The notes under the pieces were generated by a model. That model was given only the letters and a program-made list of their open reading frames with translations. It did not search any database and was not told the origin of the DNA. From Anaerolineales bacterium UBA2232 (lineage in GTDB: Bacteria; Chloroflexota; Anaerolineae; UBA2200), in assembly GCA_002348045.1 (NCBI GenBank), contig DDYO01000057.1, positions 1-28,602 of the forward strand: a DNA stretch of 28,602 bases, read 5' to 3'. The position numbers and the translations under genes were made by a program. Every line of letters starts with the position of its first letter. Position 1 is the first letter of the stretch. This document shows, in pieces, positions 15,877 to 23,944 of the stretch.

Positions 15877-16302
15877 CTACTCTTTCTCTTCGTATTTTGA
15901 AGGGCACTTGAGCAGCAGTGAGCTGGCCTGGAATCTTCCATCTGGTCCAGTGCGCCCTTCGGCTACAAGCTGGGCATCGTCCTGAAACATGTCCGGGCGA
16001 ACACCTCTGTAGGTTACCTCGAGGTCTCCGGTATCATCGCGAATCAGAAACCGCAGCACGAGTTCCTCGGGTTGCCAGTCAACCGATTGCGGCGCCACGA
16101 ACCCGCTGATGCGGACCAACCTTTGGGTGACGCCCATTGACTTGACGTCCTGAACCGTGACGTACTCGGTAGTAGAACTCTGAATGGTCCGATAGACCAG
16201 CCAGGCCGCTACGGCGACGATGACCACGACCACCAGCAGGACACGCCTGCGGTGACTGCGGCGGGTGTTGTGCGTCTGGCTCGCGGGCGACCGTATGGAC
16301 AA
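15877..16302 (-). CDS. ccmE: Heme chaperone CcmE, Cys-type (CxxxY) variant
   Basis: CcmE carries heme covalently from CcmC to CcmF on the outer face of the membrane. The 141-residue protein has a basic N-terminus, one membrane anchor (VLLVVVVIVAVAAWLVY) and the OB-fold domain VRISGFVAPQSV...FLIRDDTGDLEVTYRG. The usual heme-binding His of the HDEKY motif is missing; the tail reads LLLKCPSKYEEKE, a CxxxY motif (Cys133, Tyr137) as in Desulfovibrio and archaeal CcmE. I prefer the TTG at 16302, which has GGAAGG 9 bases upstream; the frame is open to another TTG at 16323. It is the first gene of the operon, behind a good promoter. Confidence 0.92.
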   Translation of the reverse strand: MSIRSPASQTHNTRRSHRRRVLLVVVVIVAVAAWLVYRTIQSSTTEYVTVQDVKSMGVTQRLVRISGFVAPQSVDWQPEELVLRFLIRDDTGDLEVTYRGVRPDMFQDDAQLVAEGRTGPDGRFQASSLLLKCPSKYEEKE

Positions 16303-16341
16303 GATAGGACACCTTCCCTGCAATTTGGATCCAGTGATGCC

Positions 16342-16369
16342 ATTCTACTCAGCAGCAGGGTCGTGTCAA
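16342..16369 (-). promoter_or_regulatory. ccmE: Sigma70-type promoter of the ccm operon
   Basis: On the minus strand a perfect TTGACA (16364-16369) and TAGAAT (16342-16347, 5 of 6) are separated by 16 bases. Transcription would start near 16335 and give a leader of about 30 bases before ccmE. Confidence 0.7.
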
Positions 16370-16602
16370 CTGCATACCCCGGGGCCGTACGGAGAGAGCG
16401 TTGGCCAGAAATGGTGGACGGAGGTCCCGGATGGTATGGCGCTCCTGACTGCAAGGCACAACGATGGACCGGGTTTGGCCTGAAACGTGCCAGAGAGTTG
16501 GGTCTGGGTCATGGCTCGTCCTGGGTACATTGGTGACGCACCGGTTTGGACAAGTCCGGCTCACTGGCGTGGGCCACAGAAATTGCAGGACGTAATCGCT
16601 AT

Positions 16603-16630
16603 TTGACACCGAGCAGGACCTGCCTATATT
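16603..16630 (+). promoter_or_regulatory. Sigma70-type promoter for the amidohydrolase
   Basis: A perfect TTGACA (16603-16608) and TATATT (16625-16630, 5 of 6) are spaced by 16 bases. Transcription would start near 16637, leaving an unusually long leader of about 300 bases before the amidohydrolase ATG. Confidence 0.65.
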
Positions 16631-16680
16631 GTTTGCAGTAGGCGAGCGTTCTCACAGTCTCTCCCTTCGAGGAGCAAGGC

Positions 16681-16890
16681 GTGATCGCGCAGTGGGTCCT
16701 TGCCAACCTTGGTGTGTGGCAATCCTCAGGCATCGGCAGCTGGTGCCCGGCTCCCCTACAGACCAACGCTTTGTTGTGTTGCCTGATCCCCCTGGAGTTC
16801 TACCTGGCTGTAAAGCCTGCTGTTGCAGCCCAAGAGGTTGACGAGGTCAGCGGCAGTGGCTGTGCCTGGTCGCCGGTGAGCTCATTGTGA
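16681..16890 (+). CDS. Possible small leader ORF (69 codons), uncertain
   Basis: This GTG-started frame lies in the leader of the amidohydrolase transcript and has GAGGAG 6 bases before the start codon. The product has a hydrophobic middle (LLCCLIPLEFYLAVKPAVAA) and no family I recognise. Support is limited to the promoter and ribosome site upstream; composition alone does not establish coding. It ends 45 bases before the amidohydrolase start, so translation could influence expression of that gene. Confidence 0.25.
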   Translation: MIAQWVLANLGVWQSSGIGSWCPAPLQTNALLCCLIPLEFYLAVKPAVAAQEVDEVSGSGCAWSPVSSL

Positions 16891-16935
16891 TTCCTGCGGC
16901 CGCTGCCCCAGGCAATTTCAGTAGAGGAGGCTCAG

Positions 16936-18771
16936 ATGTCCGATGATAGTCCCACGGGCAAAGTGACGAGGCGCCAATTCACTGTGAGCGTCGCTGCATT
17001 TATGGGCTGGATCGCCGCCGCATGCGGACGGAGCGAGCCCCGGCAGGTGCCGCCAGCAGCCGCCTCCGGTGCACAGCCGAGCGCCCCTGCGGTCCCAACA
17101 GCCATCCGCTTGCCACCCACGGCAACCCGATCATCGGTGACAATCGCCACTCCTAGCCCGGCGGCAAACCCGACGGTGATGGCTTTGACAGGACCTCCAG
17201 ACGCCGTATTCGTCAACGGGAAGGTAGCCACCGTAGACTCGCGCGACAGCTTCGCCCAGGCGGTAGCTGTGAAGAACGGGCTCATCCAGGCGGTGGCTGG
17301 GTCCGAATCCATTCGGGCGATGGCGGGACCCCAGACCCAGGTGATAGACCTGCGGGGTCGTTTCATGACCCCGGGGATCATCGACGTTCACAACCATCTG
17401 CAGGTGTACGGCATGTGCCAGGGCTACTACACGCCGATGATGCCTCCCGAGGTCAGGGACATGGATGACCTGAAGGCAAAGGTCGCCGACGTGGCCCGCT
17501 CGACTCCCAAGGGCGAGTGGATCAAGGGGCATTTCTTTTCGGTGGGAGACCGCATGCCCGACCGCACTGACTTGGACCCGGTGTCACCTGACCACCCGGT
17601 ATTCCTGTACCAGCAGGGCGGACACCTGGCATCAACGAATACGATTGCCCTGCGCGCGGCCAATATCACCGCGCAGACGCAGAATCCGGTAGGTGGCTTG
17701 ATCGAAAGGGATGCTCGGGGCGAACCCACGGGTGTCTTTTACAATCACCGCGCGCTGGATCTGGTCCGTCAGGCGATCCCAGATATGGGCACTGCGGACA
17801 CCAGGCAGTGGATTGCCTCGGGGCTAGCGTTTTTTGCCAGTGTTGGCATTACCACCTATCACGACAACAACGTTCGAGGTGTACAAACCGTCAGCACCTA
17901 CCTAGATATGAGCAGGGAGGGCAACTCGCCCCTGCGGAGCCTGATCTACTACACATTGGAGTGGCCGGCGGACCTGCAGCGCGCTCTCAACGAAGTCGAA
18001 CGTTATGCCGATGCCCGCACACGTATGGCTGGGTTCAAGTTCCTCATCGATGGCCAAAGTATGACCTCCTACTGCCACCAGCGGCACAATGGCGTGCGTT
18101 GGAATATGGCCACCTGGGAACCGCAGAGTTTCAAGACGGCCATCCGGGCACTGCACGATACAGGGCTCCAGATCTCTGTGCACTGCGCCGGAGATGCGGC
18201 CGTAGACCTTACGCTGGATGCCTACGAAGAGGCCATGCAGGCCAATCCTCGCCCTGACCCCCGCCACCGCATTGAGCACGCGATCCTTACCACCAGCGAT
18301 GCCACCAAACGGATGAAGGACCTGGGCATAGTTGTCTGTGCACAACCGGCCTTCATCGCGGCGGCCGGTGACTACTGGGACAAAATCTGGGGCGTGGAAC
18401 GAAGCAATCGGGTTATGGTCCTGCGAGAGTGGTTGGACAGCGGCTTGCACCTGGTAGTGAGCTCTGACGCTCCAACGGTTCCGTGGTACACGCCCCAAAC
18501 GACGTTTGCAGCGTCCATCAATCGTGCAGTGGGAGGGGTGCGGCCGTACCATCCAGAGCACGCCCTAACCGTGAAGGAATCCCTGCGGGCGCACACCATC
18601 GAGGCTGCCTATGCCGGCCACGAGGAGAAGATCAAGGGCTCCATCGAGCCCGGCAAGCTAGCCGATTTCACGGTGTGGAATCAGGATCTGCTCAGCCTGT
18701 CGTGGCAAGAACTGATGAGAGCAACGGTGGCGATGACCATTGTAGGTGGCGAAACGGTTTACCAGGCCTAG
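16936..18771 (+). CDS. Tat-type lipoprotein amidohydrolase (amidohydrolase family 3, YtcJ/NfdA-like)
   Basis: A 611-residue metal-dependent hydrolase related to YtcJ and N-substituted formamide deformylase; the true substrate is unknown. The N-terminus has TRRQF (residues 11-15), a hydrophobic stretch and AAACG (Cys30), so it looks like a Tat-exported lipoprotein. A Pro/Ala/Thr-rich tether runs to about residue 85. The catalytic domain shows DVHNH (His152, His154), GFKFLIDG (Lys368), SVHCAGD (His416), HRIEHA (His448) and SSDAP (Asp511), a complete set of expected metal ligands. PGKLADFTVW near the end is the usual closing strand of the composite beta-sandwich. GAGGAGG lies upstream of the ATG. 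Most family-3 members are cytoplasmic, so a surface-anchored form is notable. The FG-GAP gene follows after 123 bases on the same strand. Confidence 0.88.
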   Translation: MSDDSPTGKVTRRQFTVSVAAFMGWIAAACGRSEPRQVPPAAASGAQPSAPAVPTAIRLPPTATRSSVTIATPSPAANPTVMALTGPPDAVFVNGKVATVDSRDSFAQAVAVKNGLIQAVAGSESIRAMAGPQTQVIDLRGRFMTPGIIDVHNHLQVYGMCQGYYTPMMPPEVRDMDDLKAKVADVARSTPKGEWIKGHFFSVGDRMPDRTDLDPVSPDHPVFLYQQGGHLASTNTIALRAANITAQTQNPVGGLIERDARGEPTGVFYNHRALDLVRQAIPDMGTADTRQWIASGLAFFASVGITTYHDNNVRGVQTVSTYLDMSREGNSPLRSLIYYTLEWPADLQRALNEVERYADARTRMAGFKFLIDGQSMTSYCHQRHNGVRWNMATWEPQSFKTAIRALHDTGLQISVHCAGDAAVDLTLDAYEEAMQANPRPDPRHRIEHAILTTSDATKRMKDLGIVVCAQPAFIAAAGDYWDKIWGVERSNRVMVLREWLDSGLHLVVSSDAPTVPWYTPQTTFAASINRAVGGVRPYHPEHALTVKESLRAHTIEAAYAGHEEKIKGSIEPGKLADFTVWNQDLLSLSWQELMRATVAMTIVGGETVYQA

Positions 18772-18894
18772 AGGCGAGTTCGCCGGTTGAACCTGGCGCT
18801 GGCAGGCCACACTGCAGCACGACCTTTGAAGAATCTTGGGAAAGAGGCGTGGTCAAGCTGACCGCAAGCATGGATGATCCGAAGGAGGGTCCCC

Positions 18895-21828
18895 ATGGTT
18901 CGTGGCACAATGCGCGCGTTGATGCTGCTTGTGTATTCCCTGGCTGTCCTGTTTGGCCTGGGATGGCTGACCGTGCTGGCGGTGCCCGCAGAAGAGGCTG
19001 CGACCACCGTGTTTCGTGGCGAATCGCCGTTCGATGTTGCAGGTTACTCTGTGGCACCTGCAGGTGACGTCAATGGTGATGGTCTCTATGACATCCTCAT
19101 CGGTGCGCGGTCCCACGATCGTTCCAGAGGCCGGGTGTACCTCATTATGGGTCGTCAAGGCGGAGGTTGGGGCACAACGTTTGACCTGAGCCAGTCCGAC
19201 GCAACATTTGTGGGTGAGCAGCAAGGCGACTTGCTCGGCTACAGCGTCATGGGTGTAGGCGATGTGGACGGCGACGGCCTGGCTGACTTTGTGCTGGGTG
19301 CTCCGGACAATAGCCGCCAGGCATCGTATGCTGGGGCGGCCTACCTGTACTTCGGGCGCGAGTCCGCCGATTGGGGGAGCCAGCTGAATGTGGGCACAGC
19401 CGATGTCATCTTCACCGGCGACCTTGCTGACATGAGGGCCGGCACCTCTATCGCCCAAGTGGGTGATGTCAATGGCGATGGTCTCAGTGACTTGCTGGTA
19501 GGCGGTTCACATACTGGACCGAACGGAGCGCGTGCTGGTAGGGCCTATCTGGTCCTGGGCCGGCCACGGTCCCACTGGCCGACGGAGTTAATCCTTGGTG
19601 CTGCGGACGCATGGTTTAAGGGAGAGCCCGGAGAAGAGGCTGGCACCCGGGTGGCTGGGGCGGGTGACGTGAACGGTGATGGGTTCACGGATTTCCTGGT
19701 AGGAGCGCCGGTGACAGGCGGGGGACGGGTGTACCTGCTGCTGGGCGGCAGCGCTCTCCCCTGGGGCAAGAATACAGCCCTCACGCATGCCGATGCCATC
19801 TTTCTCGGAGCCGTGCCTGGCGACCGAGCTGGCATCTCGATAGCGTCAGCAGGAGATGTCAACCGCGATGGGTTGAACGATGTGCTCATCGGCGCCGACT
19901 TCAGCGATGAAGGAGGAGACCGCTCAGGCAAGGTCTATCTCGTCCTTGGTCGTGCCAACGCGGATTGGGGACAGGCTTTTGGCTTGGAAGGTGCGGACGC
20001 GTCGTTCATCGGCGCCGGCCCTCGCAATTTTGCCGGCGTTGCGGTGGCCCCTGCCTCGGATTTCACTGGCGATGGTATCCCCGACTTCTTGATTGGAGCT
20101 CCCAGCGCCGATGCCAGCGCGGTCCTCACGTCCACCGGCTGTGTCTACCTGGTTGCTGGACGACTCAGTGGGTGGACTCGGAATGTGAACCTGGGAACTG
20201 CTGCAGACGGCACTGGGATACGTCCTCTTACTGGCGCACACACCAACGGCAGCCTCGGCTTTGCTCTGGATCGAGTGGGCGATGTCAATGGCGATGGCCG
20301 AGTCGACCTTGTACTTGGCGAACCATTCTATGACTCAGGGCGAGTCTACCTGATCCCCGGACAGGGTGGGGCTGAGGAAAACCTCCAAGTGCAAAAGTCG
20401 GGACCAGAAACCGTTCGCGCGGCGATGACCTTTACCTACTCGATTCAGTACGCCAACGCTGGGGCTCAGACGTTTGCGTCAACGTCGGTCCAGGACCTCC
20501 TACCGGTGGGCGTGGAATTTGTGCGATGTACGGGAGGCATCACCCGCACCCACGTGGGCCGCTTGGTCAGCTGGCAATTGGGCAGCCTTGGGCCCGGTGA
20601 CAACGGTCTGCTGCGCCTCGTGGTCGAGGTCTCACCATCGGCTGTCCCTGGAGCACCGCTGGCCAACTGCGCCTGGATCACCAGTCCATTTGCCAGCAGC
20701 CCTGTTTTCAGCTGGGTCACCACAACGGTGTCCACCGGGGCAGTTACACCCACGCCGACGCCCACCACAACGGCCCAAGCGACTGCTACCAGGACTCGAA
20801 CGGCGACGGTAACGGCTCAACCCAGCGTCACCGCTACCAGCGGACCGTCGGCAACCCCTCGCGCTTGTATCCCGACGCTGATTGCTCCGCCCAGCGGCGC
20901 AGTGCTCGACAATGGACGTACCGACGGTCGCGACAGCGCCATCTGGGACTTTAATTGGTCCGACTGCATGGGTGCGACCGAGTACAATCTTTACGTATCC
21001 CGGGAAGGGGCCAGCTTCCCGATGCTGAACTATACTGGCATTGTGCAGTCAAGCTACCGACATGAGCAGTATGGATCCTACTTCTCCGACGCAAACCTCT
21101 CGAACTGGTCGTGGAAGGTGAGGGCACGGATCGGCGGGGTGTGGGGCTTGTGGTCAGAAGTCAGGACGTTCAGCATCGAGGCGGCCAACACCGATCCACC
21201 AAGTGAAGAGCCAACTGCGACCGCAACGCGTACGCTCACGCCTGCCGCTACAAGAACCACCACGGCATCACCAACGGCCACGCGAACTCCAACAGGCGGC
21301 AGTCCCTTGGTTGTCCGGCGGCTGTACCTCCCACTCTTGCTCAAGAACCGCACCGTTGCGCCAGCGTGGACGGCAACCCCAACCTTGATGCCCACGCCGT
21401 CGACTACCCCCCTATGCGTGGAGCTAGCCCACGACGATGGCACGGCGGAGTCCAGCCAGTCCTGGGAAGCGGGCAAAGGATTTGGGGTGGCGTTTTCGAC
21501 GACACCTGGCAGACGATTGCTGGGGGTGCGGGTTCACCTAGCGAATGCGGCTCCTGTGGAGGTTCACATCTGGGACGCGAGCCTGAACCCCCTCATGCCC
21601 TATGCCATCACCTATCCATCAAGCGACGGCTGGCATGACGTTGTCCTGTCATCGCTGAATCTTCAGTTGCCTGGCGAGTTCATCGTCGGTGTGATCCTGC
21701 GACAAGACTACCGCCCGGACATCGGGGTGGACATGAACGCTCCGTATGGCAGCAGCTATGAGATCGACGGCGCATACCGAGAGCTGAAACCAGGCCTGAA
21801 CTACATGATCCGCGCGCTGGTGCAGTAG
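18895..21828 (+). CDS. Large secreted FG-GAP (integrin-alpha-type) seven-repeat propeller protein with Thr/Pro linkers
   Basis: A 977-residue exported protein. A signal peptide (MRALMLLVYSLAVLFGLGW...) is followed by seven FG-GAP repeats with calcium loops of the GDVNGDGxxDxLIGA type, beginning near 19063, 19259, 19463, 19664, 19855, 20057 and 20279. This predicts a seven-bladed calcium-binding propeller. Next comes a DUF11-like domain (KSGPETVRAAMTFTYSIQY, about 502-610), a Thr-rich linker, a fibronectin-III-like domain with WSWKVRARIGGVWGLWSE, a second Thr linker, the tag RRLYLPLLLKN and a C-terminal beta domain of about 135 residues. I chose the ATG at 18895, with AAGGAGGG 5 bases upstream; an in-frame ATG at 18874 precedes that site. 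It is probably a surface adhesin or matrix-binding protein; the ligand is unknown. Confidence 0.87.
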   Translation: MVRGTMRALMLLVYSLAVLFGLGWLTVLAVPAEEAATTVFRGESPFDVAGYSVAPAGDVNGDGLYDILIGARSHDRSRGRVYLIMGRQGGGWGTTFDLSQSDATFVGEQQGDLLGYSVMGVGDVDGDGLADFVLGAPDNSRQASYAGAAYLYFGRESADWGSQLNVGTADVIFTGDLADMRAGTSIAQVGDVNGDGLSDLLVGGSHTGPNGARAGRAYLVLGRPRSHWPTELILGAADAWFKGEPGEEAGTRVAGAGDVNGDGFTDFLVGAPVTGGGRVYLLLGGSALPWGKNTALTHADAIFLGAVPGDRAGISIASAGDVNRDGLNDVLIGADFSDEGGDRSGKVYLVLGRANADWGQAFGLEGADASFIGAGPRNFAGVAVAPASDFTGDGIPDFLIGAPSADASAVLTSTGCVYLVAGRLSGWTRNVNLGTAADGTGIRPLTGAHTNGSLGFALDRVGDVNGDGRVDLVLGEPFYDSGRVYLIPGQGGAEENLQVQKSGPETVRAAMTFTYSIQYANAGAQTFASTSVQDLLPVGVEFVRCTGGITRTHVGRLVSWQLGSLGPGDNGLLRLVVEVSPSAVPGAPLANCAWITSPFASSPVFSWVTTTVSTGAVTPTPTPTTTAQATATRTRTATVTAQPSVTATSGPSATPRACIPTLIAPPSGAVLDNGRTDGRDSAIWDFNWSDCMGATEYNLYVSREGASFPMLNYTGIVQSSYRHEQYGSYFSDANLSNWSWKVRARIGGVWGLWSEVRTFSIEAANTDPPSEEPTATATRTLTPAATRTTTASPTATRTPTGGSPLVVRRLYLPLLLKNRTVAPAWTATPTLMPTPSTTPLCVELAHDDGTAESSQSWEAGKGFGVAFSTTPGRRLLGVRVHLANAAPVEVHIWDASLNPLMPYAITYPSSDGWHDVVLSSLNLQLPGEFIVGVILRQDYRPDIGVDMNAPYGSSYEIDGAYRELKPGLNYMIRALVQ

Positions 21829-21834
21829 AAAGCA

Positions 21835-21870
21835 ACTGCTGGTGCCGGCCCATGGGCCGGCACCAGCAGT
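21835..21870. terminator. 36-base perfect palindrome between convergent genes
   Basis: Bases 21835-21870 are an uninterrupted palindrome, very GC-rich and centred on GGCCCATGGGCC. It starts 7 bases after the FG-GAP stop and ends 17 bases before the etfA stop. As RNA it would fold into a hairpin on either strand. No U-tract follows. A two-way transcription barrier is the likely role. Confidence 0.65.
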
Positions 21871-21887
21871 CCTGGCTTGCGAGACTC

Positions 21888-23084
21888 CTACCGTCTGAGC
21901 CTCCTGCGGAATTCCTCCGTCAGCGCTGGAACGACCTGGAAGAGGTCGCCGACGATGCCGTAGGTTGCCATGCCAAAGATGGGCGCCTCAGGGTCCTTGT
22001 TGATGGCGACGATGACCTTGGCGGTGCCCATGCCGGCCAGGTGCTGCACGGCCCCTGATATTCCACAGGCGATGTATAGATCAGGACGCACCGTACGGCC
22101 GGTCTGGCCAACCTGGTGAGCGTAGGGGATCCAGCCAGCATCCACGGCGGCCCGAGAAGATCCTACGGCGCCGCCGAGGACCTCAGCCAGCTGCCGGATG
22201 GGCTCGAACCCATCGGGGCCGCCCACGCCTCGCCCTCCCGAGACGATGATCCGAGCGTCAGCCAGGTTGACCTGGCCCTGCTCGGTGACAAAGTCCAGCA
22301 CCTGGGCAGCGATGCGGGACTCGTCGATGGCTGTGTCGACCTTGATCACCTGCCCCTGGCGCCCCGGATCCGCCGCCGGCATCTCGAACACGCGGTGGCG
22401 GACCGTGGCCATCTGGGGGCGGTAGTTGGGGCAGATAATGGTGGCCATGATGTTGCCGCCAAAGGCGGGGCGCGTCTGTCGCAACAAGTTGCTTTCGAGA
22501 TCAATGTCCAGGCCCGTGCAGTCCGCCGTCAGCCCTGTGTAGAGCTCCGTAGCCACGGCTCCCGCGAGGTCTCGCCCTCTGGAACTGGCACCCAAGAGGA
22601 AGATCTCTGGCTTGTGTTGCTGCACCAGCGCGACTAGGGCGTTGGCATAGGGATCGGTTCGATACACGGCCAGCGCGGGATGGTCAATCCAAAAGACTCG
22701 GTCGGCTCCATAAGCGATGGCCTCCTTGGTTATGGATTCTACCTGATTGCCCAGTACGCAGGCAGTCAGCGCAGCCTTGCGATCGTCAGCCAGCTTGCGG
22801 CCTTGCCCCAGCATCTCCCAGGAGATGCTAGAAGCCTCGCCATTGAACTGCTCGATCCAGACCCACACGCCCTGGTACGCAGCCAGGCCTTCTGCAGCTG
22901 CTGCCGGGCGATCGGGTAGCGACAGCGCCTCGACGGGACACTCATCCAGACACGCCCCGCAGGCAGTGCACTTGTCGTCCACCACGGCGAGGCCATTCAC
23001 CAGGGTCAAGGCTCCAAAGGGACAGACATCGATGCACGCTCCGCAACCGATGCACGTTTCCTCGTTGATGTTCAGCAGTGCCAT
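21888..23084 (-). CDS. etfA: Electron transfer flavoprotein alpha subunit with N-terminal 2x[4Fe-4S] ferredoxin domain
   Basis: EtfA carries FAD and passes electrons between the dehydrogenase and its acceptor. The 398-residue protein begins with a ferredoxin domain: [12 protein letters not shown] (Cys11, 14, 17, 21) and [12 protein letters not shown] (Cys39, 42, 45, 49). The ETF alpha domain follows, with the FAD-binding segments [36 protein letters not shown] and [11 protein letters not shown]. Fusion of two [4Fe-4S] clusters to EtfA is known from caffeyl-CoA reductase CarE of Acetobacterium woodii. The frame is open upstream into etfB, but the ATG at 23084 gives the family start and lies 10 bases after the etfB stop, behind GGGGGA. 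Confidence 0.93.
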   Translation of the reverse strand: MALLNINEETCIGCGACIDVCPFGALTLVNGLAVVDDKCTACGACLDECPVEALSLPDRPAAAAEGLAAYQGVWVWIEQFNGEASSISWEMLGQGRKLADDRKAALTACVLGNQVESITKEAIAYGADRVFWIDHPALAVYRTDPYANALVALVQQHKPEIFLLGASSRGRDLAGAVATELYTGLTADCTGLDIDLESNLLRQTRPAFGGNIMATIICPNYRPQMATVRHRVFEMPAADPGRQGQVIKVDTAIDESRIAAQVLDFVTEQGQVNLADARIIVSGGRGVGGPDGFEPIRQLAEVLGGAVGSSRAAVDAGWIPYAHQVGQTGRTVRPDLYIACGISGAVQHLAGMGTAKVIVAINKDPEAPIFGMATYGIVGDLFQVVPALTEEFRRRLRR

Positions 23085-23094
23085 GGCTTTCCCC

Positions 23095-23895
23095 CTAGAC
23101 AACCTTTTCGGCCAAGAGCTTGTCGGCCAGAGTGGCAGCGATTTGATCCACTGTGTCGCCCGAGACCATATCCACCTTGCCTTCGCGCTTGGGCGGGCTG
23201 AAGATGCGCACCACCTGCGTCGGACTTCCCGGCAGGCCGCACTTTTGTGGTTCAAGGTCGGGCATATCGCCGATGCCCCACACGGGGATTTGCATCCGCG
23301 TTGCTCGCCGGATGCCCAGCATGGTGGCATAGCGCGGCTGGTTGATGTCCTTCACCACGGTCAAAAGAGCAGGCAGCGAGGTCTTGACCACTTCGCGTCC
23401 CTCTTCCAAGAGGCGCTCGACCATGACGGACCTGCCCTCGGGGTCCAGCTCCCGGATCTTGAAGACATAAGTGAGCTGAGAAATGTCCAGCTGCCGGGCG
23501 ATGCCAGGACCCACCTGGCCCGTGTCTCCGTCAATGGCCTGTTTGCCACAGAGGATGATGTCAAAGGCACCCAACTTCCGGATGGCTCCGGCCAGGGTAT
23601 AGGCCGTTGCCCAGGTGTCAGATCCCGCGAAAGCGCGGTCCGACAGAAGGACAGCCTCATCGCAGCCCATGGCCACGGCCTCCTTCAGCGCCTCCATGGT
23701 CTGGGTGGGACCCATCGAGATCACCGTGACCTTGCCGCCGAACTTTTCCTTGATCCGCAGACCTTCCTCGATGGCGTAGGTGTCAAAGGGGTTTATGATG
23801 CTGGGCACGCCCTCGCGGACCAGCGTATTGGTCTCAGGGTTAATCTTGACCTCGGTGGTGTCCGGCACCTGCTTGATGCAGACGATGATGTTCAA
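23095..23895 (-). CDS. etfB: Electron transfer flavoprotein beta subunit (bifurcating-clade-like)
   Basis: EtfB pairs with EtfA and holds the second nucleotide, FAD in bifurcating forms or AMP in simple electron carriers. The 266-residue sequence has the N-terminal CIKQVPDTTEVKINPETN, PSIINPFDTYAIEEGL, VTVISMGP, LLSDRAFAGSDTWATA, and the nucleotide-binding signature CGKQAIDGDTGQVGPGIA. The DGDTxQVGP form is typical of clostridial and bifurcating EtfB, unlike the mitochondrial type. Translation starts at TTG (23895), supported by AGGAGG 6-7 bases upstream. It is the middle gene of the operon. Confidence 0.93.
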   Translation of the reverse strand: MNIIVCIKQVPDTTEVKINPETNTLVREGVPSIINPFDTYAIEEGLRIKEKFGGKVTVISMGPTQTMEALKEAVAMGCDEAVLLSDRAFAGSDTWATAYTLAGAIRKLGAFDIILCGKQAIDGDTGQVGPGIARQLDISQLTYVFKIRELDPEGRSVMVERLLEEGREVVKTSLPALLTVVKDINQPRYATMLGIRRATRMQIPVWGIGDMPDLEPQKCGLPGSPTQVVRIFSPPKREGKVDMVSGDTVDQIAATLADKLLAEKVV

Positions 23896-23944
23896 GGCGA
23901 AACCTCCTTGTGGAGTGGTGCGTGATCCCTGGGGAGATAGGGCG

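Larger units (their letters stand above)
16303..16935. other. Divergent intergenic region between ccmE and the amidohydrolase
   Basis: The region of about 630 bases contains two back-to-back promoters, the ccm promoter (16342-16369, minus) and the amidohydrolase promoter (16603-16630, plus). Between them lie about 230 bases without recognisable content. The plus-strand transcript would have a leader of about 300 bases, which contains a possible 69-codon frame (16681-16890). No known riboswitch consensus is recognised. Confidence 0.45.

Noticed and set aside
22747..23925. A 392-codon plus-strand frame over etfA and etfB
   Set aside because: It is antisense to well-conserved ETF genes and has no protein-like features of its own.
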